Shown here: piece by piece, positions 16,569 to 25,505 of the stretch
How the letters are laid out: each line of letters opens with the position of its first letter
Numbering within the stretch: the first letter of the stretch is position 1
Assembly (NCBI RefSeq): GCF_001277295.1
Contig: NZ_CP011456.1
Location: forward strand, 4,778,001 to 4,842,000
DNA: 64,000 nt
Reading direction: 5' to 3'
From: Anabaena sp. WA102
Lineage (GTDB): Bacteria; Cyanobacteriota; Cyanobacteriia; Cyanobacteriales; Nostocaceae
The notes under the pieces: generated by a model
Seen by the model: the letters and a program-made list of their open reading frames with translations, nothing else
Database searches by the model: none
What the model was told of the DNA's origin: nothing
Made by a program: the position numbers and the translations under genes

Positions 16569-18038
16569 TTAGAATCTTTCTACATCTGGGAATTGTTGAA
16601 TAGATGCTTTAGCTGCTTCTCCACAAGTGCGAGGTGTGGGAAAAATCTTGCCAGGATTTGCTAAACCTTGGGGATTAAATACCTGTCTTACCCATTGCAT
16701 AGTCTCTAAATCAGCTTCGCTAAACATATCTGGCATATAGCATTTCTTATCAGCACCAATACCATGTTCACCGGAAATACTACCACCTACTCTTACGCAT
16801 AGCCGGAGAATCTCTCCCCCTAATTCTTCGACTTTTTCTAATTCTCCATGTACAGAATTATCAAATAAAATTAATGGATGTAAATTCCCATCTCCAGCAT
16901 GAAAAACATTAGCAATAGGATAACCATATTCATGACTTAATCTCTCAATTTCTTGGAGGACATAAGGTAATTGAGTCCGAGGAATTACCCCATCTTGTAC
17001 ATAATAATCAGGGCTAATATGTCCCGCAGCCGCAAAAGCAGCTTTTCTGCCTTTCCATAATTTTAATCTAGTTTCTGGGTCACTAGCACTAGTAACATTT
17101 CGCGCCCCATTCTTTTTGCAAATTTCTGTAACTCGCTGTTTATTTGCAGAAACTTCTACTTCTAAACCATCAATTTCTACTAATAAAATAGCTGTGGCAT
17201 CACGGGGATAACAATTAGTAGCAACAACATCTTCTACAGCATTAATACTAATATTATCCATCATTTCCATGCCACCGGGAATAATCCCCGCGCTGATAAT
17301 ATCAGAAACAGTGGCAGCCGCAGCATCTACACTGGTAAAATCTGCGAGTAATACACAAATTGATTCGGCACTTTTGAGAATTTTTAAAGTGATTTCTGTG
17401 GCAATTCCTAATGTTCCTTCTGAACCGACAAATACACCTGTTAAATCATAACCCGGCATTTCAGAAATTTGTCCACCAACATCAACTATTTCACCGTCAG
17501 GAAGCACAAGTTTTAAACCTAAAACATGATTCGTTGTCACACCATATTTTAAACAATGGACTCCCCCAGAATTTTCGGCAATATTGCCACCAATGGAACA
17601 AATAATTTGACTAGAAGGGTCAGGTGCAAAATAAAAACCAGCACCGCTAACTGCCTGTGTCACCCAACTATTAATTACTCCTGGTTGCACGACAGCCCGT
17701 TGATTTTCTAAGTCAATGCTGAGGATTTGTCGCATTAAAGAAGTGATAATCAAAACGGAATTTTCTGTTGGTAAAGCACCACCAGATAAACCAGTTCCTG
17801 AACCTCTGGCGATAAAAGGAACGGAGAATTGATTGCAAATTTTGACAATTTCTGATACTTGTTCTGTGGTTCTGGGTAATACTGCAACTGGGGGACGTTG
17901 TTTATAGCTGGTTAAACCGTCACATTCATAGGTGAGAAGTTCTTCTTTGCGTTGAACTACGCCTTTTTCACCAACTACAGCGACAAATTTTTTGATAATA
18001 GGTTTCCAGTTGATTTGTTTTTTATCTTGGGTAAGCAT
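16569..18038 (-). CDS. glcD: Glycolate oxidase/dehydrogenase FAD-binding subunit (GlcD)
   Basis: A 489-residue FAD-linked oxidase that oxidises glycolate (or D-lactate) to the keto acid, serving photorespiratory glycolate removal in cyanobacteria. The FAD domain shows VLPRTTEQVSEIVKICN, then ARGSGTGLSGGALP (pyrophosphate binding) and IGGNIAENSGGVHCLKYG. The C-terminal oxidase domain shows NVFHAGDGNLHPLILFD and GGSISGEHGIGADK, with the catalytic-domain His residues. Length and motifs are complete. No second subunit gene (glcE/glcF) is adjacent, as in other cyanobacteria where GlcD stands alone. The exact substrate is inferred. Confidence 0.9.
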   Translation of the reverse strand: MLTQDKKQINWKPIIKKFVAVVGEKGVVQRKEELLTYECDGLTSYKQRPPVAVLPRTTEQVSEIVKICNQFSVPFIARGSGTGLSGGALPTENSVLIITSLMRQILSIDLENQRAVVQPGVINSWVTQAVSGAGFYFAPDPSSQIICSIGGNIAENSGGVHCLKYGVTTNHVLGLKLVLPDGEIVDVGGQISEMPGYDLTGVFVGSEGTLGIATEITLKILKSAESICVLLADFTSVDAAAATVSDIISAGIIPGGMEMMDNISINAVEDVVATNCYPRDATAILLVEIDGLEVEVSANKQRVTEICKKNGARNVTSASDPETRLKLWKGRKAAFAAAGHISPDYYVQDGVIPRTQLPYVLQEIERLSHEYGYPIANVFHAGDGNLHPLILFDNSVHGELEKVEELGGEILRLCVRVGGSISGEHGIGADKKCYMPDMFSEADLETMQWVRQVFNPQGLANPGKIFPTPRTCGEAAKASIQQFPDVERF

Positions 18039-18054
18039 GGATTTTTATTTTGGA

Positions 18055-18110
18055 TTTGTTTCACGCAGAGGCGCAGAGTCGCAGAGAGTAAGAGTTTATA
18101 ATCTTTGATT
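18055..18110 (+). repeat. Dispersed repeat family F, partial copy
   Basis: TTTCACGCAGAGGCGCAGAG, then TCGCAGAGAGTAAGAG and TTTGATTTTT, matching the core of the copy at 20375-20462. It lies between the divergent glcD and ycf46 genes. Confidence 0.55.
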
Positions 18111-18229
18111 TTTTAATTTCACTCTGGTAAGTCTGCATTGATTATCAATGGGGGGTGTACAATCGGATATGGTATTATACTAAACCTTATTGATTTTGAT
18201 AATGCGGCTTTAGCCATACTTGTTATTTT

Positions 18230-19741
18230 ATGAATTTTCGTGATGAGTTTAAATTGTTACTCCGCGCCCGTTATCCGTTGATTTATATTCCTACTTATGA
18301 GGAGGAACGGGTAGAGGCGGCGATTCGGGAAGAGGCGATAAATCAAGGTAATCGTCCGGTGTATACTTGGGATTTTGTGGACGGTTATCAGGGAAGTCCC
18401 AATGATGTGGGGTTTGGGAAACGTAACCCGTTACAGGCTTTGGAGTTTGTGGAAAAGTTGACTGCTACTGCCCCAGCGGTGTTGATTTTACGAGATTATC
18501 ATAGATTTTTGGATGATGTGGCGATCGCTCGCAAACTCCGTAATTTAGCCCGACTCCTGAAATCCCAACCGAAAAATATTGTCCTATTATCCCCTCGCGT
18601 TGCTATTCCTGATGATTTAACGGAAGTGCTGACGGTGGTTGAGTTTCCCCTACCTAACGCCCCGGAAATCAAAACGGAGGTGGAACGGTTGTTACAAGCT
18701 ACTGGAAATCCACCTGTTGGCAAGTTTTTGGATGATTTGGTGCGTTCTTGTCAAGGGTTGTCTATGGAAAGAATCCGCCGGGTATTGGCGCGAGGAATCG
18801 CCACTCATGGACAATTAGAACCAGAAGATGTAGATTTAGTTTTGGCAGAAAAGCGGCAAACTATCCGCCAAACTCAAATTCTTGATTTTTACCCCGCCAC
18901 TGAGGAAATTACTGATATTGGTGGTTTGGATAATTTGAAGGATTGGTTAATTCGACGTGGGGGTTCGTTTAGCGAAAAAGCCCGACAATACGGTTTACCT
19001 CATCCTCGTGGGTTAATGTTGGTGGGAATTCAGGGAACTGGTAAGTCTTTAACTGCCAAGGCGATCGCTCACCATTGGCATTTACCTCTGTTACGATTAG
19101 ACGTAGGGCGGTTATTTGGTGGTTTGGTGGGTGAGTCAGAATCCCGCACCCGGCAAATGATTCAAGTCGCAGAAGCGCTCGCTCCCTGTATACTCTGGAT
19201 TGATGAAATTGATAAGGCTTTTTCTGGTTTGGGTAGCAAAGGTGATGCAGGAACTACCAGCCGGGTATTTGGGACTTTTATCAATTGGTTAGCGGAAAAA
19301 ACTTCTCCTGTCTTTGTCGTAGCTACTGCTAATGATATTCAGGCGTTACCACCAGAAATGTTAAGAAAAGGGCGATTTGATGAAATTTTCTTTGTCGGTT
19401 TACCCAGCCAAGAAGAAAGAAAAGCCATTTTCAATGTGCATTTATCCCGATTGCGTCCCCATAATTTGAACAGCTATGAAATCGAAAGATTAGCCTACGA
19501 AACTCCCGATTTTTCCGGTGCAGAAATTGAACAAACGTTAATTGAAGCCATGCACATTGGCTTTAGTCAAAACCGTGATTTCACCACTGATGATATTTTA
19601 GAGGCTGCCAGTCAAATTATCCCCTTAGCACGAACTGCCCTCGAACAGATTCAAAAACTCCAAGAATGGGCAGCATCCGGTAGGGCGCGTCTAGCCTCAA
19701 AATACAGTCCTTTAAGCGATCGCATTCAACGTCAATTATAG
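18230..19741 (+). CDS. ycf46: Ycf46-type AAA ATPase
   Basis: A 503-residue AAA+ protein. The N-terminal domain (about 1-220) opens MNFRDEFKLLLRARYPLIY, typical of Ycf46, a protein conserved in cyanobacteria and red-algal plastids. The AAA core follows: GIQGTGKSLTAKAIA (Walker A, about 270), ILWIDEIDKAF (Walker B, about 320), then VVATANDIQALPPEMLRKGR with sensor 1 and the arginine finger. A C-terminal lid contains DFSGAEIEQTLIEAM. The Synechocystis homologue Slr0374 has been linked to inorganic-carbon and stress responses; the molecular activity is not settled. It is transcribed divergently from glcD, and two HIP1 sites lie within the gene. Confidence 0.9.
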   Translation: MNFRDEFKLLLRARYPLIYIPTYEEERVEAAIREEAINQGNRPVYTWDFVDGYQGSPNDVGFGKRNPLQALEFVEKLTATAPAVLILRDYHRFLDDVAIARKLRNLARLLKSQPKNIVLLSPRVAIPDDLTEVLTVVEFPLPNAPEIKTEVERLLQATGNPPVGKFLDDLVRSCQGLSMERIRRVLARGIATHGQLEPEDVDLVLAEKRQTIRQTQILDFYPATEEITDIGGLDNLKDWLIRRGGSFSEKARQYGLPHPRGLMLVGIQGTGKSLTAKAIAHHWHLPLLRLDVGRLFGGLVGESESRTRQMIQVAEALAPCILWIDEIDKAFSGLGSKGDAGTTSRVFGTFINWLAEKTSPVFVVATANDIQALPPEMLRKGRFDEIFFVGLPSQEERKAIFNVHLSRLRPHNLNSYEIERLAYETPDFSGAEIEQTLIEAMHIGFSQNRDFTTDDILEAASQIIPLARTALEQIQKLQEWAASGRARLASKYSPLSDRIQRQL

Positions 19742-19800
19742 GAGTCAGGAGTCAGGAGGAAGAAAAGAAAGAAGGAAGAAGAAAGAAGAAAAAAACTAAC

Positions 19801-19840
19801 CAATTACCAATTACCAATTACCAATTACCAATTACCAATT
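19801..19840 (+). repeat. 7-bp tandem repeat array (CAATTAC unit), second site
   Basis: Five to six copies of the same CAATTAC heptamer found in front of glgA, here ending about ten bases before the ATG of the next gene. Confidence 0.85.
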
Positions 19841-19849
19841 CCCTACTAT

Positions 19850-20322
19850 ATGCTGACAAACTTACTTAAAGTTATACTCGGTTTTGTCTTAGCGATCGCA
19901 GTTTTATTAGGTACTGGCTTAACAGTTGCCCTCTATTTTGTTAACCGTACTGCTGTAACTCCTCCCAAGCCAATGTATCCTAATGATAATCCTTCTTTTC
20001 AAGCCAAAAAGCCCAAAGCTATTGCCAAATCCCCACCTAAAAAACTAGCTACTCCCAACCCCACATCTAGCCCTACACCCACACCCACAGAATCACCCAA
20101 ACCACTACCACCAGATGCCTACGAAGGAACTGTCACTTGGGCAGATGGGTTAAGTATGCGGTCTGAACCAGACACAAATTCTTCCACTACTGGTGGAGTT
20201 GGTGGTAATAAAAAAGTAATTATTTTAGAAGAAAGCGCCGATAAAAAATGGCAAAAATCCGCATTCCTGATACCGATAAAGAAGGTTGGGTAAAAGCAGG
20301 TAATATTCAGCGTTCCCAGTAA
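19850..20322 (+). pseudogene. Membrane-anchored SH3-like domain protein with a frameshift near the 3' end
   Basis: The first frame encodes an N-terminal membrane anchor (about residues 5-30, ILGFVLAIAVLLGTGLTVAL), a Pro/Thr/Lys-rich linker (about 40-90) and the start of a bacterial SH3 domain (GTVTWADGLSMRSEPDTN, KVIILEESADKKWQK). It then slips to SAFLIPIKKVG. In the +1 frame after the A5 run at 20253-20257, the SH3 domain continues naturally as IRIPDTDKEGWVKAGNIQ and stops at 20322. One missing A therefore separates two halves of a roughly 157-residue protein. It may be a sequencing error, a true mutation or slippage. SH3-type domains of this kind bind cell-wall peptides; the role is inferred. 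Confidence 0.7.
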
Positions 20323-20374
20323 GTAGCGATATCTTTAATTTCTTCTATTAACCTCCTTGTAACGCTATGGACTT

Positions 20375-20462
20375 GAATGAAAGTATGAATTTGTTTCACG
20401 CAGAGACGCAGAGGCGCAAAGAATAAGAGTGTGAAAAAGGGAATTTTTGATTTTCATACCAC
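20375..20462 (+). repeat. Dispersed repeat family F, long copy
   Basis: Matches 841-930 in inverted orientation (GAATGAAAGTATGAAT left, CACGCAGAGACGCAGAGG core, TTTTTGATTTTCATACC right). The hairpin GGGCGCAGGGCCTGCGCCC follows at about 20493-20511. It is non-coding. Confidence 0.6.
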
Positions 20463-20582
20463 CATTATCCAATGTCCGTAAAGCCTGTAGGGGCGCAGGG
20501 CCTGCGCCCTAAATTATATTGCATAAACCGTGATTACTGCTATAACCTAATTTTGGATTTTAAATATGCAATTAAAAATCTC

Positions 20583-21644
20583 CTAACCCCTAACAAAACC
20601 GCGTTTAATTTGTTCCCGTTCAATCGCTTGAAATAAAGCCAGAAAATTACCTTCCCCAAAACCTTGGGCAAGAGAACGACGTTCAATAAACTCAAAGAAA
20701 AAAGTTGGTTTCAAAAAAATTGGTTGACTAAAAATTTGCAATAATAACTGCCCTGGTTGAGAATCTTCATGCCAGTCTACCAGAATTTCTTGGTCAGATA
20801 TGGCTTGCAATTCTTCAGTTGACAGAGAAAACTTATATCGTTGTTGGAGTTGGAAATAGTAATTTTGAGGAACAGAAAGAAAAGATAAACCAGCAGCCCG
20901 AAACCGAGAAATTGCATCAACAAGATCAGGTATTAATAAAGCAATATGTTGAATACCTGCACCTCTGTTCACCTCCAAAAATTCCTGAATTTGCGAACTA
21001 GGTGAAGCCGGTTCATTAATTGGTAATTGAATATTGCCATTAGGAGAAATCATTACCTGACTATGCAAACCGGAACGATCAGTTTTGATATTAAAACTTT
21101 GTTGAGGTTGAAAATCAAATATTTTCTCATACCAATTAACAGCAATTGCCAACTCACCCACACCCACATTTAAAACTAAATGATCAATAGCAGTAATGAA
21201 ATGACGGGAAATATTGTCAACCTCTGCTATTTTTGCCTTTTCCCTACTAATTAACGTATGATTTAAACCACCCCAAGCAGCAATTTTAGCATACTGACAA
21301 AATCCAGCATCTTGAACAGGTTGGAGAATCCTTGCCCCATTGCTTATAGCCCTTGCTATCACATCTTCCACATCATCAACTACAAAGGCTATATCAGCCA
21401 CACCAGGAGGATGTTCACGTAAAAACTCAGCCACCGGACTAGTCGGTAAAATTGCAGAAGAAAGTAAGAAGTAGACAGATCCACTTTTCACCACTTCTGT
21501 ACAAGTATGTAACGATTTTGGATGATGAAAAAACCTGGGAAAAATACCATCATTCACTGCTTGAAAACCAAGACAATATACAAACCAATCTCGCCACCTT
21601 TGGGCATCTTCGACATAAAAGTGAACGTGATCAATTTGCAGCAT
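20583..21644 (-). CDS. hppD: 4-Hydroxyphenylpyruvate dioxygenase
   Basis: A 353-residue non-haem iron dioxygenase that converts 4-hydroxyphenylpyruvate to homogentisate, used in cyanobacteria for tocopherol synthesis and tyrosine breakdown. Two vicinal-oxygen-chelate domains are visible. The N-terminal one starts LQIDHVHFYVEDAQRWRDWF; the catalytic one has TAIDHLVLNVG (first His), GAGIQHIALLIPD (second His) and FFFEFIERRS (metal Glu). The segment between matches the family, and the length is normal for the bacterial branch. It is transcribed alone; a family D repeat separates it from the upstream SDR gene. Confidence 0.92.
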   Translation of the reverse strand: MLQIDHVHFYVEDAQRWRDWFVYCLGFQAVNDGIFPRFFHHPKSLHTCTEVVKSGSVYFLLSSAILPTSPVAEFLREHPPGVADIAFVVDDVEDVIARAISNGARILQPVQDAGFCQYAKIAAWGGLNHTLISREKAKIAEVDNISRHFITAIDHLVLNVGVGELAIAVNWYEKIFDFQPQQSFNIKTDRSGLHSQVMISPNGNIQLPINEPASPSSQIQEFLEVNRGAGIQHIALLIPDLVDAISRFRAAGLSFLSVPQNYYFQLQQRYKFSLSTEELQAISDQEILVDWHEDSQPGQLLLQIFSQPIFLKPTFFFEFIERRSLAQGFGEGNFLALFQAIEREQIKRGFVRG

Positions 21645-21675
21645 AATTTCTTTTAAATCCAGTATTTACAAAAAC

Positions 21676-21856
21676 AGGGAACAGGAAGGATGAGGGAACA
21701 GATAAGAAACACTCATTCGCACCAGTTTAAATCTCAGTCAAAGAAAGATATTTTTAAAGCTGTGTAGCCCGAAAAAAACAGTGTCATTATTGCCATCTCA
21801 TGTTTATAAACATGAGTTCTTTCTGTTCCCTGTTGCCCCTTCCCTGTTACCTCTGA
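21676..21856 (+). repeat. Repeat family D, copy 2
   Basis: Same order as 16381-16565: GGGAACAGGA start, ACACTCATTCGCACCAG core, AAAAAACAGTGTCATTATT, hairpin CTCATGTTTATAAACATGAG at 21797-21816, and a CTGTTCCCTGTTG end. It again lies between two minus-strand genes. Confidence 0.75.
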
Positions 21857-21977
21857 ATATCACCTTTATAGCGTTTCCCAGTCTAATGAAGTACACACCA
21901 ATTTATTCACTGTTCCCTACCTAAAACGAAAAAACTTTGTACCTGACTAGCATGAGAATTGCTATATCTATCACATA

Positions 21978-22691
21978 CTAGAAAAACAAATGACTCTCAG
22001 GTTGAATATTAATTTCCATAGGTATAGCCTGTGGTTCAGCCGATAAAGCATAAAAAATAGCATTTGCCGCAGTCTCACAACTCAGCATTTTACTCCGATC
22101 TACTTTTAAATTTACCTTATCCCAAAAAGAAGAATCTATCCCTCCAAAGTAAAAAAGTGTCATTTTCACCCCAAAACGTTTCAGTTCTTCCGCTATACAT
22201 TTACTAAAACCCACCACACCGAACTTAGACGCAGAATAAGCCGCAGCCATAGGCATTGAATGTTTACCAAGAATACCGACAACATTACAAATATGACCAG
22301 ATTTGCGTTTTTGCATCTCCTTCGCTGCTGCTTGAGTCGTGTAAAAACAGCCTTTTAAATTTAGATCCAGCATTGCCTCTAAATCTGCCGATTCAATGTT
22401 ATTGTAGGCTTTGAGAATCCCCGCTCCGGCTGCATTTACCAGGACATCAATTTGTCCAAACTGGGATATTGTTGCTTGGATTAACGCTTCCACCTGTTGA
22501 GGTTGAGTAATATCGGTGGGAACTGTCAGCACATCTGCTGATAATCCATTTGCTAATGCAGCTAAACTTTCCCTGTCTCTAGCCGCAAGTACCAACCGCG
22601 CACCAGTGGAGGACAACTTACGAGTTAAAGTAGCACCAATACCACCAGTAGCACCGACAATGACAATAACTTTATCTTGTAACATCATCAT
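21978..22691 (-). CDS. Short-chain dehydrogenase/reductase
   Basis: A 237-residue classical SDR: the nucleotide-binding GATGGIGATL near the N-terminus, NAAGAGI, and a catalytic YSASK (about residue 150). The usual catalytic Ser position reads VVGILG, so the triad Ser is not obvious there. Three ATG codons occur in a row at the start (22691, 22688, 22685). The product is an NAD(P)-dependent oxidoreductase; the substrate is unknown and the neighbours give no clue. A divergence from the strict family in the Ser region is worth noting but does not change the call. Confidence 0.82.
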   Translation of the reverse strand: MMMLQDKVIVIVGATGGIGATLTRKLSSTGARLVLAARDRESLAALANGLSADVLTVPTDITQPQQVEALIQATISQFGQIDVLVNAAGAGILKAYNNIESADLEAMLDLNLKGCFYTTQAAAKEMQKRKSGHICNVVGILGKHSMPMAAAYSASKFGVVGFSKCIAEELKRFGVKMTLFYFGGIDSSFWDKVNLKVDRSKMLSCETAANAIFYALSAEPQAIPMEINIQPESHLFF

Positions 22692-22839
22692 ATTTACATT
22701 TCTTTACAGACTATATTTATAGTACAGTCTATCTCGGTATTCTGGGTTTAACCAGAAGAAGGAGTCAGAAAGAGGGAATAAGGAAAAAAGAATTATTAAG
22801 AGTTCTCCAATTAAAAAAGTATCCCAAAATTTCTTGTGG

Positions 22840-22930
22840 TGCGGGTGGAAAAGCCCGCTAATAATACAAGGACGGGCAAGATGCCCATCCCACAAGATTG
22901 GATAGCGAGGCGCTGCTGCAAGCAGTTCAT
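22840..22930. repeat. Cluster of short inverted repeats next to the FGE-domain remnant
   Basis: GCGGGTGGAAAAGCCCGC and GGACGGGCAAGATGCCCATCC are hairpin-forming. They are followed by GGATAGCGAGGCGCTGCTGC and AAGCAGTTC, a sequence that recurs inverted near 31433-31460 and 41366-41395. An in-frame stop in this cluster separates it from the remnant that follows. Confidence 0.55.
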
Positions 22931-22935
22931 CTTTT

Positions 22936-23118
22936 TTGATTTGGCCTAATGACAGCATTCCTTGGATTAGTAGCAATGATGTCTATGTAATGCGCGGTGG
23001 TTCATGGTGTAGTGATGATAAAATTTGCCGTTCTGCGTATCGTCACTACAGTAACCCATACGATAGGTGTTATGACTACGGTTTTCGGTTGGTAGTTTCT
23101 GGTGTAGGGACTCTTTAG
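22936..23118 (+). pseudogene. C-terminal remnant of an FGE/SUMF1-fold protein, possible DGR variable region
   Basis: About 57 residues from a TTG codon at 22936 to TAG at 23116-23118. They read as the end of a formylglycine-generating-enzyme (C-type-lectin-like) domain: VMRGGSW, CRSAYR, then YGFRLVVSG. The rest of the domain, normally more than 150 residues upstream, is missing; repeats lie there instead. Codons 25-28, 35, 37-40, 42-43 and 45-48 are all of the form NNY and encode only C, S, D, Y, H or N. These are residues reachable from AAY template codons by adenine mutagenesis, as in variable regions of diversity-generating retroelements. No template repeat or reverse transcriptase is in the window. 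Family call is solid; DGR origin is inference. Confidence 0.6.
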
Positions 23119-23293
23119 TTATTTACCCTTCCAAATATTTTTAACCGAAAATGTCTGAACTATGATTTTTATGATTTAAGGATTTACATGATTTGATTTT
23201 TTGCTAAATCTCTACAATGGGTTAAAAAGAAAATCTCTTCCTTTTCTTCTTTGCGTCTTTGCTCCTTTGCGACTTTGCGCGAAATAATTGTCA

Positions 23294-24466
23294 TTACCCT
23301 TCTATGCGTTTAATCACTTCTACCAATTTCTGAAGATGTCCTAACTCATGGGTAGCCATTACAGATATTCTAATCCGGCTGGTGCTAACTGTGGGGGGAC
23401 GAATGGCTGGCGCAAAAATTCCTGATTCTCGCAAATGCTTTCCGGCTGTTAATGCGGCTGCTGCATTAGATAATTGAAAACATAATATTGGTGATTCTGT
23501 GGGGAATAATTTTAAGTTAGGTAAATTTTCTGTAATTAATTGTTTTAAATAATTGACATTTTGCCAAAGTTGCGATCGCCTTTCCGGTTCTTCTCGCACT
23601 ATCTTCATAGCGGCTATTGCTGCTGCTGTGTCTGCGGGAGAAAGGGCGGTGGTATAAATCCAACTGGGGGCGCGATTGCGTAAAAAGTCAATCAGGGAGC
23701 TACTTCCGGCTACATATCCGCCTAAACTTCCCAAGGCTTTACTTAATGTGCCAATTTGAATTAATTCCCTACCTGTACACCCAAAATGTTCTACACAGCC
23801 AGCACCAGTTTTTCCCATCACTCCCGTAGCATGAGCTTCATCGAGCAGTAGCATACTACTAAATTCTTCAGCTAAATCTAGCAGTTGGGGTAATGGACAT
23901 AAATCACCATCCATGCTAAAGACGCTATCGGTAATAATTAAACAGCGGCGAAAATTTTTCCTGTGTTCCCATAACTTTTCTTGCAGTACTGCAGTACCAC
24001 CGTGCGGATATTCCATGACAGTTGCACCGCTGAGAATTGCTCCCTTTTTTAAGCTGGAATGATTATATTCATCAGATAAAATTAAGTCTCTTTTGCCGAC
24101 TATGGCCGCAATTGTCCCTAAATTAGCTAAATAACCAGAACTAAATACTAATGCGTCTTGGGTTTGTTTAGTAGATGCTATTGCCTGTTCTAATTCTTTA
24201 TGTATTTCTCGATGCCCACTGAGTAATCTAGAACCTGTACTACCAGTGCCGAATTGTTGAATAGCAGTAATGGCGGCTATTTGTAAGCGTTCATCTCCTG
24301 CTAATCCTAAGTAATCATTACTGGCAAAATTAATAACCTCTTGCCCAGATAAGACCACAGTTGCACCGGGTCGGCTGTGAATAGTTTGCACGCAACGATA
24401 CCAGTCAGCCCGATGAATAGTGGCGAGAGATTCATTTATCCAAGCATAGGGATTATTATTGATCAT
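23294..24466 (-). CDS. bioF: 8-Amino-7-oxononanoate synthase
   Basis: A PLP-dependent enzyme of 390 residues that condenses pimeloyl thioester with alanine in biotin synthesis. It contains NFASNDYLGLAG, GTGSTGSRLLSGH, LDEAHATGVMG with the PLP-binding Asp, and the Schiff-base Lys in GTLSKALGSLGGYVAGS. The C-terminal RISVMATHELGHLQKLVEV is also typical. Related AONS-family enzymes (KBL, ALAS) are less likely because of length and the SNDYLGL pattern. The start at 24466 lies three bases after the ruvA stop on the same strand, so bioF is downstream of ruvA in an operon. Confidence 0.9.
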   Translation of the reverse strand: MINNNPYAWINESLATIHRADWYRCVQTIHSRPGATVVLSGQEVINFASNDYLGLAGDERLQIAAITAIQQFGTGSTGSRLLSGHREIHKELEQAIASTKQTQDALVFSSGYLANLGTIAAIVGKRDLILSDEYNHSSLKKGAILSGATVMEYPHGGTAVLQEKLWEHRKNFRRCLIITDSVFSMDGDLCPLPQLLDLAEEFSSMLLLDEAHATGVMGKTGAGCVEHFGCTGRELIQIGTLSKALGSLGGYVAGSSSLIDFLRNRAPSWIYTTALSPADTAAAIAAMKIVREEPERRSQLWQNVNYLKQLITENLPNLKLFPTESPILCFQLSNAAAALTAGKHLRESGIFAPAIRPPTVSTSRIRISVMATHELGHLQKLVEVIKRIEG

Positions 24467-24469
24467 GAA

Positions 24470-25111
24470 TTAGGAACACTCTACTTCACTACTGCTAAGA
24501 TAAGCGATCGCTTGTCTAATCCAATCTTCCACATAGGCATTTTTGGGTAAACCAATATTTTCGCTAACTGTGTGCAAAGCGTGACTGACTTCATGGGCAG
24601 TATATCCCAAAGCGAAAAGAGTCATTTGCACTTCTTCTAAAATTCCTGGTGCGGGTCCCCCTGTAGCCACAAAGAAGCCCGCTGATTTGCGCCATTCGAT
24701 GAGTTTACTCTTTAGTTCTAAACAGATGCGTTCAGCGGTCTTCTTGCCCACTCCAGGGGCTTGAATTAGCATTTGGATGTTAGCAGCGACAATGGCTTGG
24801 ACTAACTCTGGTAATTCCATTGTATCCAAGAGAGCGATCGCTAATGCCGCACCAATCCCGCTAACACTGAGCAAATGGCGAAATAAATCCCGTTCGGAAG
24901 GAGAAGAAAAACCATAAAGCATGGGGATTTCCTCTCGAATCTGGTAATGGGTAAAGATTTGGATCACATCCCCAGTTGATGTTAACTGGTTGGACAAACG
25001 TTGGGGAATTTGTAAATCGTAACCTGTGCCATTGACTTCTAAGGTCAAGATGACGCGATTAGGAGTAATGGCTTGGACACCAGCAACGATACCTTTAAGA
25101 TAGCTAATCAT
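24470..25111 (-). CDS. ruvA: Holliday junction branch migration protein RuvA
   Basis: RuvA binds four-way DNA junctions as a tetramer and targets the RuvB motor. The start ATG at 25111 opens MISYLKGIVAGVQAI. The OB-fold domain has YDLQIPQRL, followed by two helix-hairpin-helix motifs (LLSVSGIGAALAIALLD and LIQAPGVGKKTAERICLELK) and the C-terminal RuvB-binding domain (about 165-213, ALGYTAHEVSHAL). The length, 213 residues, is normal. The ATG overlaps the stop of the upstream spp fragment as ATGA, which shows that ruvA was once translationally coupled to a full spp gene. bioF follows after three bases. Confidence 0.93.
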   Translation of the reverse strand: MISYLKGIVAGVQAITPNRVILTLEVNGTGYDLQIPQRLSNQLTSTGDVIQIFTHYQIREEIPMLYGFSSPSERDLFRHLLSVSGIGAALAIALLDTMELPELVQAIVAANIQMLIQAPGVGKKTAERICLELKSKLIEWRKSAGFFVATGGPAPGILEEVQMTLFALGYTAHEVSHALHTVSENIGLPKNAYVEDWIRQAIAYLSSSEVECS

Positions 25112-25468
25112 TCTAGGAAACCAAAATATTTTAAACCTTCCATAATCCCAGCAGCACAACGGTTTTGAGCGAGGTAACGGTAGTCCGCAGGATGCTGATG
25201 ATACCATTGGAGTAACTCTGGACGAGCATTCCCGACAATGATTCCCCGTTCCTGACCGACAGCGAATAAAGCTATATCATTACCTGAATCACCACAAACA
25301 ACAGTCTGCTCGGCTGCAAATTTCCACTTCTGTCGTAAAAACTGCATTGCTTGACCTTTATCGCTGGTATGGGGTAAAATGTCAAGGTCAATTTCACTAC
25401 TATAGATTAACTTTACATTTAGTTGAGTTTTTTGCAACTCGGTTTCAAGTTGTGGTATAGTCAGGCGA
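25108..25468 (-). pseudogene. spp: Sucrose-phosphate phosphatase, C-terminal fragment
   Basis: The frame encodes the C-terminal 115 or so residues of sucrose-phosphate phosphatase: KLIYSSEIDLDILP, SDKGQAMQFL, the HAD motif CGDSGNDIALF, and the AGIMEGLKYFGFLE end that overlaps ruvA. The N-terminal DLDHT motif and about 110 central residues are absent. Family-like sequence (TIPQLETELQ) can be traced back to about 25460, in the promoter region of the divergent intact spp. An N-terminal fragment of what is probably the same gene lies on the same strand at 31452-31589. Identity to the intact copy at 25506-26282 is only about half by eye, so this is not a recent duplicate. Confidence 0.8.
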
Positions 25469-25505
25469 GTTTGGTTTGAAAACGACTATATATAAGGAGT
25501 ATACT

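Noticed and set aside
22704..22976. 90-codon minus-strand open frame
   Set aside because: It overlaps hairpin repeats and the FGE remnant on the other strand and has no family features.
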